A stretch of DNA of 64,000 bases, from NCBI GenBank assembly GCA_963707975.1, contig OY970177.1, positions 2,046,001 to 2,110,000 of the forward strand, in the 5' to 3' direction. The stretch comes from CAVVXX01 sp963707975. GTDB lineage: Bacteria; Pseudomonadota; Alphaproteobacteria; Micropepsales; Micropepsaceae. This document shows positions 39,444 through 48,786 of the stretch, one piece after another. The stretch's first letter is position 1. Each line of letters starts with the position of its first letter. The notes below the pieces were generated by a model. The model was not told where the DNA came from, searched no databases, and was given only the letters and a program-made list of their open reading frames with translations. Both the position numbers and the translations under genes were made by a program.

Positions 39444-39805
39444 GTGAGTACCTCTCCTTTGAGCGCGCCTTCGACGAAATCGCGCATGTCGCGCCAGGCG
39501 GCGGTCCATTCGCCGAGCGCGCGGCGGCCGTCGGCGGTGATGGCATAATAGCGGCGTGGCGGGCCAAGCTCCTGCAAGGCGATGCGGCTTGATAAAAGGC
39601 CGAGGGCTTCAAGCGAGCGCAGTACCGGATAGATGGCGCCCTGCTTGAAGAGGGGGGTTTGCTCGCCCTCGGCATTAAGGGCTTTGGCGATTTCATAGCC
39701 GTACATGTCTCGTGGCGCACGCGCGAGAACGGACAGCAGCACAAGCGAAGACAGGCCCGCTATGAGCTCCTTCCTGAATTTCTTGGTGAAGTCCGTCTCG
39801 GTCAT
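39440..39805 (-). CDS. PadR family transcriptional regulator
   Basis: A 121-residue winged-helix repressor: ELIAGLSSLVLLSVLARAPR, MYGYEIAKALNAEGEQTPLF and GAIYPVLRSLEALGLLSSR give the N-terminal winged helix, and PPRRYYAITADGRRALGEW the wing. PadR proteins answer to small ligands or membrane signals. It is the first gene of a two-gene unit with the HAAS protein; a palindrome upstream (39871-39885) may be its operator. Confidence 0.9.
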   Translation of the reverse strand: MTETDFTKKFRKELIAGLSSLVLLSVLARAPRDMYGYEIAKALNAEGEQTPLFKQGAIYPVLRSLEALGLLSSRIALQELGPPRRYYAITADGRRALGEWTAAWRDMRDFVEGALKGEVLT

Positions 39806-39870
39806 CTCTGGGCCCTGCCGGCCGGGTAAGCCGGGTTCAATCTGTGGACCCCCTTATACAGATAAGTTCA

Positions 39871-39885
39871 CACTATGCAATAGTG
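39871..39885. promoter_or_regulatory. Candidate PadR operator palindrome
   Basis: CACTAT-GCA-ATAGTG is a perfect 6+6 inverted repeat with a 3-bp spacer, 66 bp before the padR start codon, in an AT-rich region between padR and the ggt gene end. Position and symmetry fit autoregulation by PadR; no experiment or search backs this. Confidence 0.45.
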
Positions 39886-40031
39886 ACTATTATAACGAAG
39901 GCGTTACTAGAAGAATATCTTTGAAATTCAATTGGTTATTTAAAATATGAAAGGCCACCCCTTGACAGCGTGGCGCTCCATCCCCACCTCGACCCCATCT
40001 CCAGAAATGAGTTGTGACCGAACGGGAAGCC

Positions 40032-41792
40032 TCAATACCCGATGGCTTCGCCGTCTTTGCGCATTTCGCTGGCCCCCCAATAGACGTGGTTCCGGGCGTC
40101 CCACTGGATCGCCTGATAGCCGCCAAAGCCGCCTGTGCCCGGCGCTGTCTTGAAGCCGCGGCGCTCCAGTTCAGCTTTCACCTCGGGTGAAATGCCGCTT
40201 TCGAGCTCGGTGGTGCCAACGCCTTCGGCCGGCTCGCCGGTCACTTCGGTGGTGCCGTGATGATAGAAGCGCGCGGCGTCGCCCGCTTCCTGAACGTTCA
40301 TGCCGAAATCGATCATGTTGACGAGAACCTGCACATGGCCTTGGGGCTGCATGTCGCCGCCCATCAGCCCAAACGACAGCAAGGGCAGGCCATCCTTCAT
40401 CACGAAAGCAGGGATGATGGTGTGGAAGGGGCGCTTGCCCGGCGCATAGACATTGGGCGAGGCGGGATCGAGCGAAAACAATTCGCCGCGGTCCTGGAAC
40501 ATGAAGCCGAGCCCGTCGGCCACCAGCCCCGATCCCATGCCGCGGTAATTGGACTGGATGATCGACACCATCATACCGTCCTTGTCAGCGGTGGTGAAAT
40601 AGGTGGTGTCGCTTTTGCCCAAATCGGGATTGCCGGGGCCGATATCGGGATTGGCGTGATCGAGCGAGATCAGTTTGCGGCGCGCGTCCGCGTATTTGTC
40701 GGAGATCAATTGTTGCACGGGAACTTTCACGAAGGCGGGATCGCCGAAATATTTGGCGAGGTCTTCATAGGCAAGCCGCTTGGCCTCAATCATCGCGGTA
40801 AGCGCATCGGCCGAGCCCGGCCCCATTTTCTTGAGTTCGAAGCCTTTAAGGATTTGCAGCATTTCGAGCGTAGCTACGCCCTGGCTATTGGGCGGCAGCT
40901 CATAAACATCATAGCCGTGATAATTGACTGAAACGGGCTCGACCCATTCGCCGTGATGCATGGCAAAATCGTCGTAGCGCAGGTCGCCGCCGATGCGGCG
41001 GAAATAGGCGTCAATTTTCTTGGCGATGATGCCCTTGTAGAACGCGTCTCGCCCGCCTTTGGCGATGGTTTCAAGAGTGCGCGAGAGATCTGGATTGCGG
41101 AAAACCTCGCCTTCCTTCGGCGCATGGCCGTCGATCAGATAGGTGTGGCGGGCATTATCGAGCTCTTCGATTTTGTCCTTGTTCTTTTCGAACCCTGCCA
41201 TGTTGTGCTGCCAGTAATAGGCAATTAGCTGCGTCACCGGAAAGCCGTTCTTGGCGTAATCGATTGCCGGCGCTAGATCGGCCGCCATCTTGAGTTTACC
41301 GAATTTGTCGTGCAGGGCGAACCAGCCATCCACCGTGCCTGGCACCGTTATAGGCAGCGAACCGAAAGGCGGGATGTGCGTCTTACCTTTCAATTCGCGC
41401 TTCATGTCGTCAAGCGTGCGTCCGCGCGCCGAACGGCCGCTGCTGTTGTAGCCGTACAAATGTTTCGTCTTCGGATCCCAGACGATGGCAAAGAGATCGC
41501 CGCCAATACCGTTGGAGACAGGCTCCATCAGCCCGAGAGCCGCATTGGCGGCGATGGCCGCATCAACCGCGCTGCCGCCTTTTTTCAGAATGTCGATGGC
41601 GATTTGCGTGGCCAAAGGCTGCGCCGTGGCCGCCATGCCGTGCTGGCCAAGCACAGGCGCGCGCGTTGCGAAGAAGCCCGTGTCCACGTAGCGGTCACCG
41701 CCACCGAGGTGATTGGTGCTGCCCGCGGAATGCGCTGCCGAAATTCCCGCAACAACGAGCAGCGCGCCTGCTACCGCCCCCCAGGTTTTCAT
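40032..41792 (-). CDS. ggt: Gamma-glutamyltransferase
   Basis: A 586-residue periplasmic enzyme that hydrolyses or transfers gamma-glutamyl groups from glutathione. Signal peptide MKTWGAVAGALLVVAGISAA; the N-terminal subunit has GMAATAQPLATQIAID and GNGIGGDLF-like SNGIGGDLFAIVWD; the autocleavage Thr lies in SDTTYFTTADKDG (about residue 397) and begins the small subunit. Its ATG overlaps the msrA stop by 4 bp; msrA upstream suggests a shared redox/thiol theme. Confidence 0.92.
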   Translation of the reverse strand: MKTWGAVAGALLVVAGISAAHSAGSTNHLGGGDRYVDTGFFATRAPVLGQHGMAATAQPLATQIAIDILKKGGSAVDAAIAANAALGLMEPVSNGIGGDLFAIVWDPKTKHLYGYNSSGRSARGRTLDDMKRELKGKTHIPPFGSLPITVPGTVDGWFALHDKFGKLKMAADLAPAIDYAKNGFPVTQLIAYYWQHNMAGFEKNKDKIEELDNARHTYLIDGHAPKEGEVFRNPDLSRTLETIAKGGRDAFYKGIIAKKIDAYFRRIGGDLRYDDFAMHHGEWVEPVSVNYHGYDVYELPPNSQGVATLEMLQILKGFELKKMGPGSADALTAMIEAKRLAYEDLAKYFGDPAFVKVPVQQLISDKYADARRKLISLDHANPDIGPGNPDLGKSDTTYFTTADKDGMMVSIIQSNYRGMGSGLVADGLGFMFQDRGELFSLDPASPNVYAPGKRPFHTIIPAFVMKDGLPLLSFGLMGGDMQPQGHVQVLVNMIDFGMNVQEAGDAARFYHHGTTEVTGEPAEGVGTTELESGISPEVKAELERRGFKTAPGTGGFGGYQAIQWDARNHVYWGASEMRKDGEAIGY

Positions 41793-42274
41793 ACGTCCTC
41801 CATCCGCACATGGCAGGAGGGCAGGCCGTTCTTTTCGAAATAGCGCTGATGATATTCCTCGGCGCGAAAGAAATTCTTGAACGGCTCGACAGTGGTGACG
41901 ATCGGCCGCTTGAATTTATGGGCCTCGGACAGTTCCTTGATTTTCGCGCGAGCGGCTTTTTCCTGTTCGGGCGAGTGGGTGAAAATCACCGAGCGGTATT
42001 GCGAGCCCACATCCGGCCCCTGGCGGTTGAGCGTGGTGGGATCGTGATTGGCGAAAAATACGCCCAGCAATTTCTCGTAGCTCACCTTGGCGGGATCGAA
42101 AGTGACCTGCACCACCTCGGCGTGGCCGGTGGTGTCGGAACAAACCTGTTTATAGGTGGGGTTTTCGGTTTCACCGCCGGCATAACCCGCGACTGCATCG
42201 ATAACGCCAGGCACCTCGCGGAAGAACGATTCGACACCCCAGAAACAGCCCGCGCCAAATGTTGCTTTTTCCAT
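41789..42274 (-). CDS. msrA: Peptide-methionine (S)-S-oxide reductase MsrA
   Basis: A 161-residue MsrA that reduces methionine-S-sulfoxide in proteins. The catalytic Cys10 is in FGAGCFWGVES; GYAGGETENPTYKQVCSDTT and the Glu/Asp pocket EVVQVTFDP are typical. ATG 42274 (MEKATFGAGCF) is chosen; the frame is open to 42343. Upstream of ggt in one unit (4-bp overlap) and divergent from the CDP-alcohol phosphatidyltransferase gene. Confidence 0.94.
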   Translation of the reverse strand: MEKATFGAGCFWGVESFFREVPGVIDAVAGYAGGETENPTYKQVCSDTTGHAEVVQVTFDPAKVSYEKLLGVFFANHDPTTLNRQGPDVGSQYRSVIFTHSPEQEKAARAKIKELSEAHKFKRPIVTTVEPFKNFFRAEEYHQRYFEKNGLPSCHVRMEDV

Positions 42275-42343
42275 GATTTTCCATCCTCTGTCGAAGGGGA
42301 ATATAGTGAGACTGATCGCGCCCGTCACCCGCCTTGAGAACAC

Positions 42344-42949
42344 ATGCTCGAAGAACCCTTACGCAAAATTGCCGCCCCCTGGCTTGCCCATGCCGCCGAA
42401 AAAGCGGGGCACGCGGGCGTCAGCGCGAATGCGATTACGGTTTTGGGGCTACTCTTGGGGATCGTAGGCGCGTTCTTTTTGACGCTCGATCTATATTGGC
42501 TCGGCATTCTTTTCGTGTTCTTCAACCGGATTTGCGATGTGCTCGATGGCGCGGTGGCCCGGCTCAAGGGCCCGACCGCGTTTGGCGGCGTGCTCAATTC
42601 CGCGTCCGATTTCGTTTTCTACGCAGGCGTGCCGTTCGGCTTCGCGCTGTCGCGGCCCGAATACGCCATCGCAATTGCGTTTCTCCTGTTCGGGCGCACG
42701 GCATTCGCTTCCAGCGAATATGCCTATGCGAGTTTCGCCAGGAACTTCAAAGGCGGCGAGCAGGGAGGCACACGGATGCTGCACGGTCTGGCAAGCCTCG
42801 TTGGCCCGCCGGAAACATTTATTTTTTTTCTCTTGCTGTGCCTGTTTCCCGATAGCGCCGGTCTCATCTGCTACATCTATGGCGGGCTTTGTTTCGTTGC
42901 AGCGGGAGCCCGTGTCGCGGCCGCGCTTAGCGAAACGTCTCCTTCATGA
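42344..42949 (+). CDS. CDP-alcohol phosphatidyltransferase family protein
   Basis: A 201-residue membrane enzyme of phospholipid head-group transfer. The family signature DxxDGxxARx8GxxxDxxxD appears as DVLDGAVARLKG followed by GGVLNSASDF: the third metal-binding Asp is Asn. Four to six hydrophobic segments are visible. Substrate cannot be named. The stop overlaps the thiO start by 4 bp. Confidence 0.85.
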   Translation: MLEEPLRKIAAPWLAHAAEKAGHAGVSANAITVLGLLLGIVGAFFLTLDLYWLGILFVFFNRICDVLDGAVARLKGPTAFGGVLNSASDFVFYAGVPFGFALSRPEYAIAIAFLLFGRTAFASSEYAYASFARNFKGGEQGGTRMLHGLASLVGPPETFIFFLLLCLFPDSAGLICYIYGGLCFVAAGARVAAALSETSPS

Positions 42950-44070
42950 AAGTTGTCATCATTGGTGGCGGCGTGGCGGGCCTCGCCATTGGCTGGCGAC
43001 TTGCGCAGGCCAAATGCGAAGTCGTGGTGCTCGAGCGTGGGCTAGCGGGGCAGGGCGCCACTTGGGCCGCGGCCGGTCTGCTCGCTGCGGGCGCGGAAAC
43101 CGGCATCGGCGAAGATCCGCATGCGCAATTTGCGCGGGCGTCACGTGAACTGTGGCCCGCCTTCGCGCGCGAGGTTGAAGCTGCATCGGGGCAAAAGATT
43201 GGCTTGCGCGAACCCGGCGCATTGTTGATCGCCTTGAACGAAGCACAAGCCATCAAGCTTCGTGAGCTTGCCGCTACGTTGGCCGTAAGAAAGCTCCCGG
43301 GCAAATGGATTGACGCCAGCGAAGCGCGCGCGCTCGAGCCATTGCTTACGGCCAATCTGCTGGGCGCGTTGCATGCGACGGATGCGGCACAGGTGGACAA
43401 TCGCGCGCTCAGCGCCGCGCTTGCCACCGCCTTGCACCGCGCGGGCGGTGAATTGCGCGAGCTATGCACTGTGCAATCGCTCAGTGTCGGAAAGACTCGC
43501 GCGCGCGGGGTTATCGCTGGCGATGAAAAAATTTCTGCCGATGCGGTGATTGTTACCGCAGGCGCCTGGTGTAACGCCATTGAAGGCGCCCCGCGCGAGG
43601 CAATGCCGCCCGTGCGGCCTATCAAAGGGCAGATGCTTGCATTGGCGCCGCCGCCAGGCGCCAGGATGCCTTCCTATCCCGTCTGGGAATCAGATGTTTA
43701 CATCGTGCCACGCCCGGATCGCCTGCTTGTCGGCGCGACTGTCGAAGAGGCTGGTTTTGATGCTGCCGTTACGCATCAGGCGCGTGATTGGCTGTTTGCG
43801 GGCGCCGTTCGGCTGTCGCCATCGCTTGCCCATTGGCGCGTGACCGAAAGCTGGGCGGGCTTACGGCCTGCAACCCCCGATGGGCTTCCCGCCATCGGGC
43901 CGACCACGCTTGACGGCCTCTTTGTCGCCACAGGCCAATTCCGCAATGGCATCCTGTTTGCCCCTGCAATTGCCGACGTCTTGTGCCGCCTCGTCACCGG
44001 CCAGTCGGCAGAGCCGGGTTTGCGCGCCTTCGATCCAAGGCGCTTTACCAGCGGACGAAGTAACGCATGA
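42946..44070 (+). CDS. thiO: Glycine oxidase ThiO (FAD-dependent)
   Basis: A 374-residue DAO-fold flavoenzyme with an N-terminal FAD-binding GxGxxG variant (VIIGGGVAGLAIGWRLAQA) and WAAAGLLAAGAETG, PIKGQMLAL and GLRPATPDGLPAIGP typical of ThiO. It makes iminoglycine for the thiazole moiety of thiamine. No other thi gene is in this window, so a related amino acid oxidase role is possible. Confidence 0.88.
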   Translation: MKVVIIGGGVAGLAIGWRLAQAKCEVVVLERGLAGQGATWAAAGLLAAGAETGIGEDPHAQFARASRELWPAFAREVEAASGQKIGLREPGALLIALNEAQAIKLRELAATLAVRKLPGKWIDASEARALEPLLTANLLGALHATDAAQVDNRALSAALATALHRAGGELRELCTVQSLSVGKTRARGVIAGDEKISADAVIVTAGAWCNAIEGAPREAMPPVRPIKGQMLALAPPPGARMPSYPVWESDVYIVPRPDRLLVGATVEEAGFDAAVTHQARDWLFAGAVRLSPSLAHWRVTESWAGLRPATPDGLPAIGPTTLDGLFVATGQFRNGILFAPAIADVLCRLVTGQSAEPGLRAFDPRRFTSGRSNA

Positions 44071-44127
44071 CGTAGCCCCCGCCTCCCGGCTATCGGGTGG
44101 TAAGCTCCGGATGGAGACGGGCGGTAA

Positions 44128-45096
44128 ATGGTCTATTTTCTGATCGCGGTTGGCTTGGGGCTGCTGTTTGCCGGCAGCGAGGCGCTGGTGCGTGGCAGCG
44201 TCGGCCTGTCGCGGCTGCTCGGATTTTCGCCGCTGCTCATCGGCCTCGTAGTTATGTCGGCGGGCACGTCAGCGCCCGAGTTGTTCGTTGCGCTGCGCGC
44301 CGTGCTTGCCAATCATCCCGATATCACGGCCGGAAACATCATTGGTTCGAACATCGCCAATATTTTGCTTATCCTGGGATTGGCCGCGCTCATCCGTCCG
44401 CTTCCCACTTCACCCAAGATCGTTTTTCGCGAAGGTGTGACCATGCTGATCGCCAGCATCGCTTTCGTGATCTTTGCCTGGGACGGCACGGTGACGCGCA
44501 CGGACGGCGCCTGGCTGCTCGTTGGCCTCGTGCTGTTCATGGTTGTTTCGTTCGGGCTCGATTGGCGCAAGCCCAGCCCGCACGCCGTGTTCGCTACGCG
44601 CGCGGCGACGCGCTCCAACGGCGATCTCTTTATCGGCATGAGCCTGTTCTATCTCGTCATCGGAGTGGCACTGCTTTATTTCGGCGCCGGGTTTATCTTG
44701 AACGGCAGCCTGGCACTTGCGCGACATTTTGCGCTCTCGGAAAGTTTTATCGGCCTGACGCTGGTGGCGGTGGGAACCTCGCTTCCTGAACTTGTGGTCA
44801 CCATCACTGCCGCGCGCAAAGGACAAACGGGCCTGGCCATCGGCAATATTCTGGGCAGCAACATATTCAACATCTTCGGCGTACTGGGTGTCACCGCGAT
44901 GGTTCGGCCGGTGGCGGTCAACGGCGCGCTTGACTATGTGGATGCCTCGATCATGGCTGCCGTGGCGGCGTTATTGTTGCCGCTGCTGATGCCGCAATGG
45001 CGGCTGGGAACGCGCACAGGCATCGGCTTTGTGCTTGGCTATTGCGCGTATGTGTTGTTGCTGATCGTCAGGCAAAAATTTGGCCTTGGCTTCTGA
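44128..45096 (+). CDS. Calcium/sodium antiporter (CaCA family, YrbG-like)
   Basis: A 322-residue protein of about ten membrane helices with both alpha repeats: GTSAPELFVALRAVL with GNIIGSNIANI, and GTSLPELVVTITAARK with GNILGSNIFNI. These carry the cation-binding Glu/Asn. It exchanges Na+ or H+ for Ca2+ across the inner membrane. The stop and the next start share bases (TGATG). Confidence 0.93.
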   Translation: MVYFLIAVGLGLLFAGSEALVRGSVGLSRLLGFSPLLIGLVVMSAGTSAPELFVALRAVLANHPDITAGNIIGSNIANILLILGLAALIRPLPTSPKIVFREGVTMLIASIAFVIFAWDGTVTRTDGAWLLVGLVLFMVVSFGLDWRKPSPHAVFATRAATRSNGDLFIGMSLFYLVIGVALLYFGAGFILNGSLALARHFALSESFIGLTLVAVGTSLPELVVTITAARKGQTGLAIGNILGSNIFNIFGVLGVTAMVRPVAVNGALDYVDASIMAAVAALLLPLLMPQWRLGTRTGIGFVLGYCAYVLLLIVRQKFGLGF

Positions 45097-45506
45097 TGGA
45101 CGGCTTTGTTCTTCACCCGCGGCTTGCCGCCGACACAAGTTTCATCACCGACTGGACGCTCTCGCGGCTGCTGTTGATGCATGAGCGGCAATTTCCGTGG
45201 CTCATCCTGGTGCCGCGCCAAGCGAATCTGAGCGAGATCATCGAACTGGAAGAATGGGCGCGCAATTTGCTCATGCGCGAAGTTTCCGAAGCCGCGCACC
45301 GCCTCAAGCAATGGGCGGCCGCCGATAAAATCAATATGGCGGCACTCGGCAATCAGGTGCCGCAGCTTCATGTGCACGTTATCGCGCGCAGCAAAGGCGA
45401 TGCGGCTTGGCCCAATCCTGTGTGGGGCGCAGAGCCAATTCCTTATGAGCCCGCGGAACTCAGCCGCGTGGCTGGCGCGCTGAAAAGCGTCCTTTCGGCT
45501 CAGTAA
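45096..45506 (+). CDS. HIT domain-containing nucleotide-binding protein
   Basis: A 136-residue HIT-like protein: LVPRQANLSEIIELEE, ADKINMAALGNQVPQLHVHV, with the catalytic-type HxHx in LHVHVIAR. Related proteins hydrolyse dinucleoside polyphosphates. The final His of the classical HxHxH is replaced by Ile, as I recall is usual in this subfamily. Starts at ATG 45096, coupled to the antiporter gene; it converges with nadK. Confidence 0.85.
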   Translation: MDGFVLHPRLAADTSFITDWTLSRLLLMHERQFPWLILVPRQANLSEIIELEEWARNLLMREVSEAAHRLKQWAAADKINMAALGNQVPQLHVHVIARSKGDAAWPNPVWGAEPIPYEPAELSRVAGALKSVLSAQ

Positions 45507-46262
45507 TAGAACTGCTCGCGCAGGATGCGTTCGTCCAGGCTGTGGCCTGCGTCGAACAGCATGGTCATGGCGACCGAACGGTCTTCGGCGACATCGACGC
45601 GGGTGACATCGCGCACTTCCAGGCTGTCGGCGGTGGCGCTCACGGGGCGCTTGGCGGCTTCGAGAACGTCGAAGCTGACTTTCGTGTGGCGTGGCAGGAG
45701 CGCACCGCGCCAGCGACGCGGTCGAAAGGCTGACAGCGGCGTCAATGCCAACAGCGCCGCATTGATGGGCAGAATCGGCCCCTGCGCCGAAAGATTATAG
45801 GCCGTGCTGCCGGCAGGCGTGGAGAGCAGGATGCCGTCGCAGAAAAGCTCCTCGAGGCGCACGCGGCCATCTAGCGTGATGCGCAGTTTGGCGGTTTGGC
45901 GCGTCTGGCGCAGCAGCGACACTTCGTTGAAGGCGAGCGCTGTTGTCGTGCCCCTTGGCGATATTGCGTTCATGCGCAAGGGATGGATTTCGGCTTTCTC
46001 GGCAGCAGCGATGCGCGTTGGCAGATCTTCTTCGCGGTATTCGTTCAGCATAAAGCCGACCGAGCCAAGATTCATGCCATAGATAGGTTTGGGCTTGACG
46101 AGGAAAGCGTGCAGCGTCTGCAGCATGAAGCCATCGCCGCCCAGCGCCACAATGGCCCGCGCGTCGTCGGGGCCCACATCGCCGTAGCGTTTGCGCAAGG
46201 CGGTCGAGCGCGGATTTGGCTTCCGGCAGGTCGGATGCGGTGAAATGAAATTTTTCGGCCAT
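45500..46262 (-). CDS. nadK: NAD kinase, one frameshift
   Basis: Phosphorylates NAD+ to NADP+. GGDG motif in VALGGDGFMLQTLH, LGSVGFMLNEY, and LLSTPAGSTAYNLSAQGPIL are the family signatures. N-terminal residues (MAEKFHFTASDLPEAKSALD) are in another frame; removing one C near 46199 joins them into 253 residues, the usual length. ATG at 46262 sits 5 bp after the moaA stop, so the two genes are co-transcribed. Likely sequence error. Confidence 0.92.
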
Positions 46263-46266
46263 GAGC

Positions 46267-47255
46267 TCAGCCGCCCGTCAGCGACATGGGCCGCGCAACA
46301 GCAGGCCGGTTGTATCGGCGGTCGATGATGAAATCATGGCCCTTGGGTTTGCGCGCGATAGCTTCGTCAATCGCGGCATTGAGCAACGCGTCATCCGGCG
46401 AGGCGCGAAGGGGGCCGCGCAAATCGGCGGCATCGTTCTGGCCCAGGCACATATAAAGCGTGCCTGTGCAGGTGACGCGAACGCGGTTACAGGACTTTCG
46501 CAGAAATTATGCGTGAGCGGCGTGATGAAGCCCAAGCGCCCGCCCGTTTCACGCACACGCACGTAACGCGCTGGCCCGCCCGTGCGGTAATCGGTTTCCT
46601 CCAATGTGTAATGACGCGCGAGCTGCGCGCGCATCAACGAAAGCGGAAGATAATGTTCTGTGCGATCATCACCGGAATCCCCCATAGGCATGGTTTCGAT
46701 GAGCGTGATATCCATGCCATCGCCATGCGTCCAGGCGATAAGCGAGGGGATTTCGTCTTCATTCAACCCGCGCAGGGCAACTGTGTTTATTTTTACGGCA
46801 AGGCCAGCGGCGCGGGCGGCAGCAATTCCGGCAAGCACTTGGCTCAGGTTGCCGCCCCGCGTGATGGCTCGGAACTTGTCCGCATCGCGCGTGTCCAGCG
46901 ATACATTCACGCGCCTGATACCCGCCGCGGTAATCTCATCCGCATAGCGTGCGAGCTGGCTGCCATTGGTGGTAAGGGTAAGTTCACGCAAGCCGCTGCT
47001 AATCTTGCGGCCAAGCGAACGCAACAGCGTCATCAGATCGCGCCGCACCAGCGGTTCACCGCCGGTGAGGCGGATGCGCTCGACGCCCTTGGCGATGAAA
47101 GCGGAGCAGAGCCGGTCGAGCTCCTCTAGCGTCAGCACCTCTCGCTTGGGCAGAAAATGCATGTGCTCCGGCATGCAATAGATGCAGCGGAAATCGCAGC
47201 GGTCGGTGACCGAGACGCGCAGATAGGTGATGTGGCGGCCAAAGGGATCAAGCAT
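46267..47255 (-). CDS. moaA: GTP 3',8-cyclase MoaA, frameshifted near the C-terminus
   Basis: Radical SAM enzyme that rearranges GTP in molybdenum cofactor synthesis. N-terminal cluster motif CDFRCIYCMPE, RLTGGEPLVRRDL; the C-terminal [4Fe-4S] ligands CNRVRVTCTGTLYMCLG are in another frame. The break is at 46492-46493: two surplus bases (or one missing) after THNFCES. Corrected length about 328 residues. Upstream of nadK in the same unit; divergent from glpK. Confidence 0.92.
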
Positions 47256-47295
47256 GGCGCGAGTTTAGCAGCCCTGCGGCATGGTATGAAACACC

Positions 47296-48786
47296 ATGCC
47301 TAAGCCGCCTTACCTCCTAGCCATCGACCAGGGCACGACTTCCACGCGCGCCATGCTGTTCGATATGGCCGGCAGGCCGCTGGCGAGCCATACGATTTAG
47401 CTCAAACAGTTCTTTCCCGCCAATGGTTGGGTAGAGCACGACGCGGAAGAAATCTGGCAGGCTTCCGTCCAATGCTGCCGCGAGGCGGCCAAAGGCGTAG
47501 CGCCAACAGAAATCTCCACAATTGGCATTACCAACCAGCGCGAGACCACAGTGCTGTGGGAGCGTGGGAGCGGGAAACCCGTTCACCATGCAATCGTCTG
47601 GCAGGACCGCCGCACGGCAGAGCGTTGCCGCGCGCTCAAGGAGCAGGGCAGGGAGCCAATGGTCATAGAGCGCACCGGCCTTCTTATTGATCCCTATTTC
47701 TCGGCTACCAAGCTTGAATGGCTGCTGGCCAACGTGCCTGGCGCGGCCACGCGGGCGCAAAAAGGCGAACTTGCCTTCGGCACTATCGATAGTTGGCTGA
47801 TTTATCGCCTCACCAATGGCCGCGTTCACGCCACCGACGTAACCAATGCCTCACGCACCATGCTGCTCAATATCAAGACGCTCGCCTGGGACGACGAAAT
47901 GTTGCGCCTGTTCGGAATCCCGCGCGCTGTTCTGCCGGAAGTGCGCGAAAGCGTGGGCGATTTCGGCGCAACGGACATTCTTGGTGCGCCCATTGCCATT
48001 CTGGGCGTTGCTGGCGATCAGCAGGCTGCTTCCTTCGGGCAGGCGTGTTTCGCGCCGGGTGACGTCAAATCGACCTATGGCACGGGATGTTTCATGCTGG
48101 TGAATACCGGTCGCGTGGCAACGTTCTCGCGCAACCGGTTGATCACAACTGTTGCTTATCGCGCGCTCGGGCAAACTGCTTACGCCATCGAAGGCAGCAT
48201 CTTCATCGCGGGCGCGGTGGTGCAATGGCTGCGCGATCAACTGGGGATCATCCATGCCTCCGATGAAGTGGATGCGTTTGCCGCCAAAGCAAAGAACATC
48301 CTCGGGCTTTATTTCGTGCCGGCTTTCACAGGGCTTGGCGCGCCCTATTGGGATCCGGAAGCGCGCGGGGCGATCCTCGGCCTCACGCGCGATGCGGGCG
48401 CTGCCGAAATCGCGCGCGCAGCGCTCGACGCTGTTTGTTACCAGACGCGCGATCTGCTGGCCGCAATCGCCCGCGATATGGGCACAAACGACCTGAACCC
48501 GCCCAAGGCGCTGCGTGTGGATGGCGGCATGGTGAAAAGCGATTCCTTCTGTCAGCGCCTCGCCGATCTGACCGGGTTCGTGGTTGAGCGGCCCAAGGTC
48601 ACAGAAACAACAGCGCTGGGCGCCGCCTATCTTGCTGGCCTGGGTGCCGGGCTTTATCGCAGCGAGGCGGAGATCGCGGCGCTATGGGCGCTTGATCGCC
48701 GTTTCGAGCCGGCCCTTAGCGCCACCCAGCGCGATAGCTTATATGAAGGCTGGAAAAAGGCGGTGGCGCATGTCTGCTCGGCTTAA
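47296..48786 (+). CDS. glpK: Glycerol kinase with an in-frame amber codon
   Basis: Phosphorylates glycerol. The gene runs from ATG 47296 (YLLAIDQGTTSTRAMLFD) to TAA 48786, 496 residues, normal for the family, but codon 35 is TAG (47398-47400), between ASHTI and LKQFFPANGWVEHDAEEIW. At that site family members commonly have a Glu/Gln or other residue, so a one-base change (GAG or CAG to TAG) explains it. Downstream: GITNQRETTVLWERGSG, DRRTAERC, STYGTGCFMLVNTG, LGAPYWDPEARG and GLRVDGGMV-like motifs are intact. Either a sequence error or a recent null mutation. Confidence 0.88.

Noticed and set aside
47398..47400. Pyrrolysine or other recoding at the glpK TAG
   Set aside because: Glycerol kinase has no known recoded residue there and no recoding signal is visible; a base substitution is simpler.
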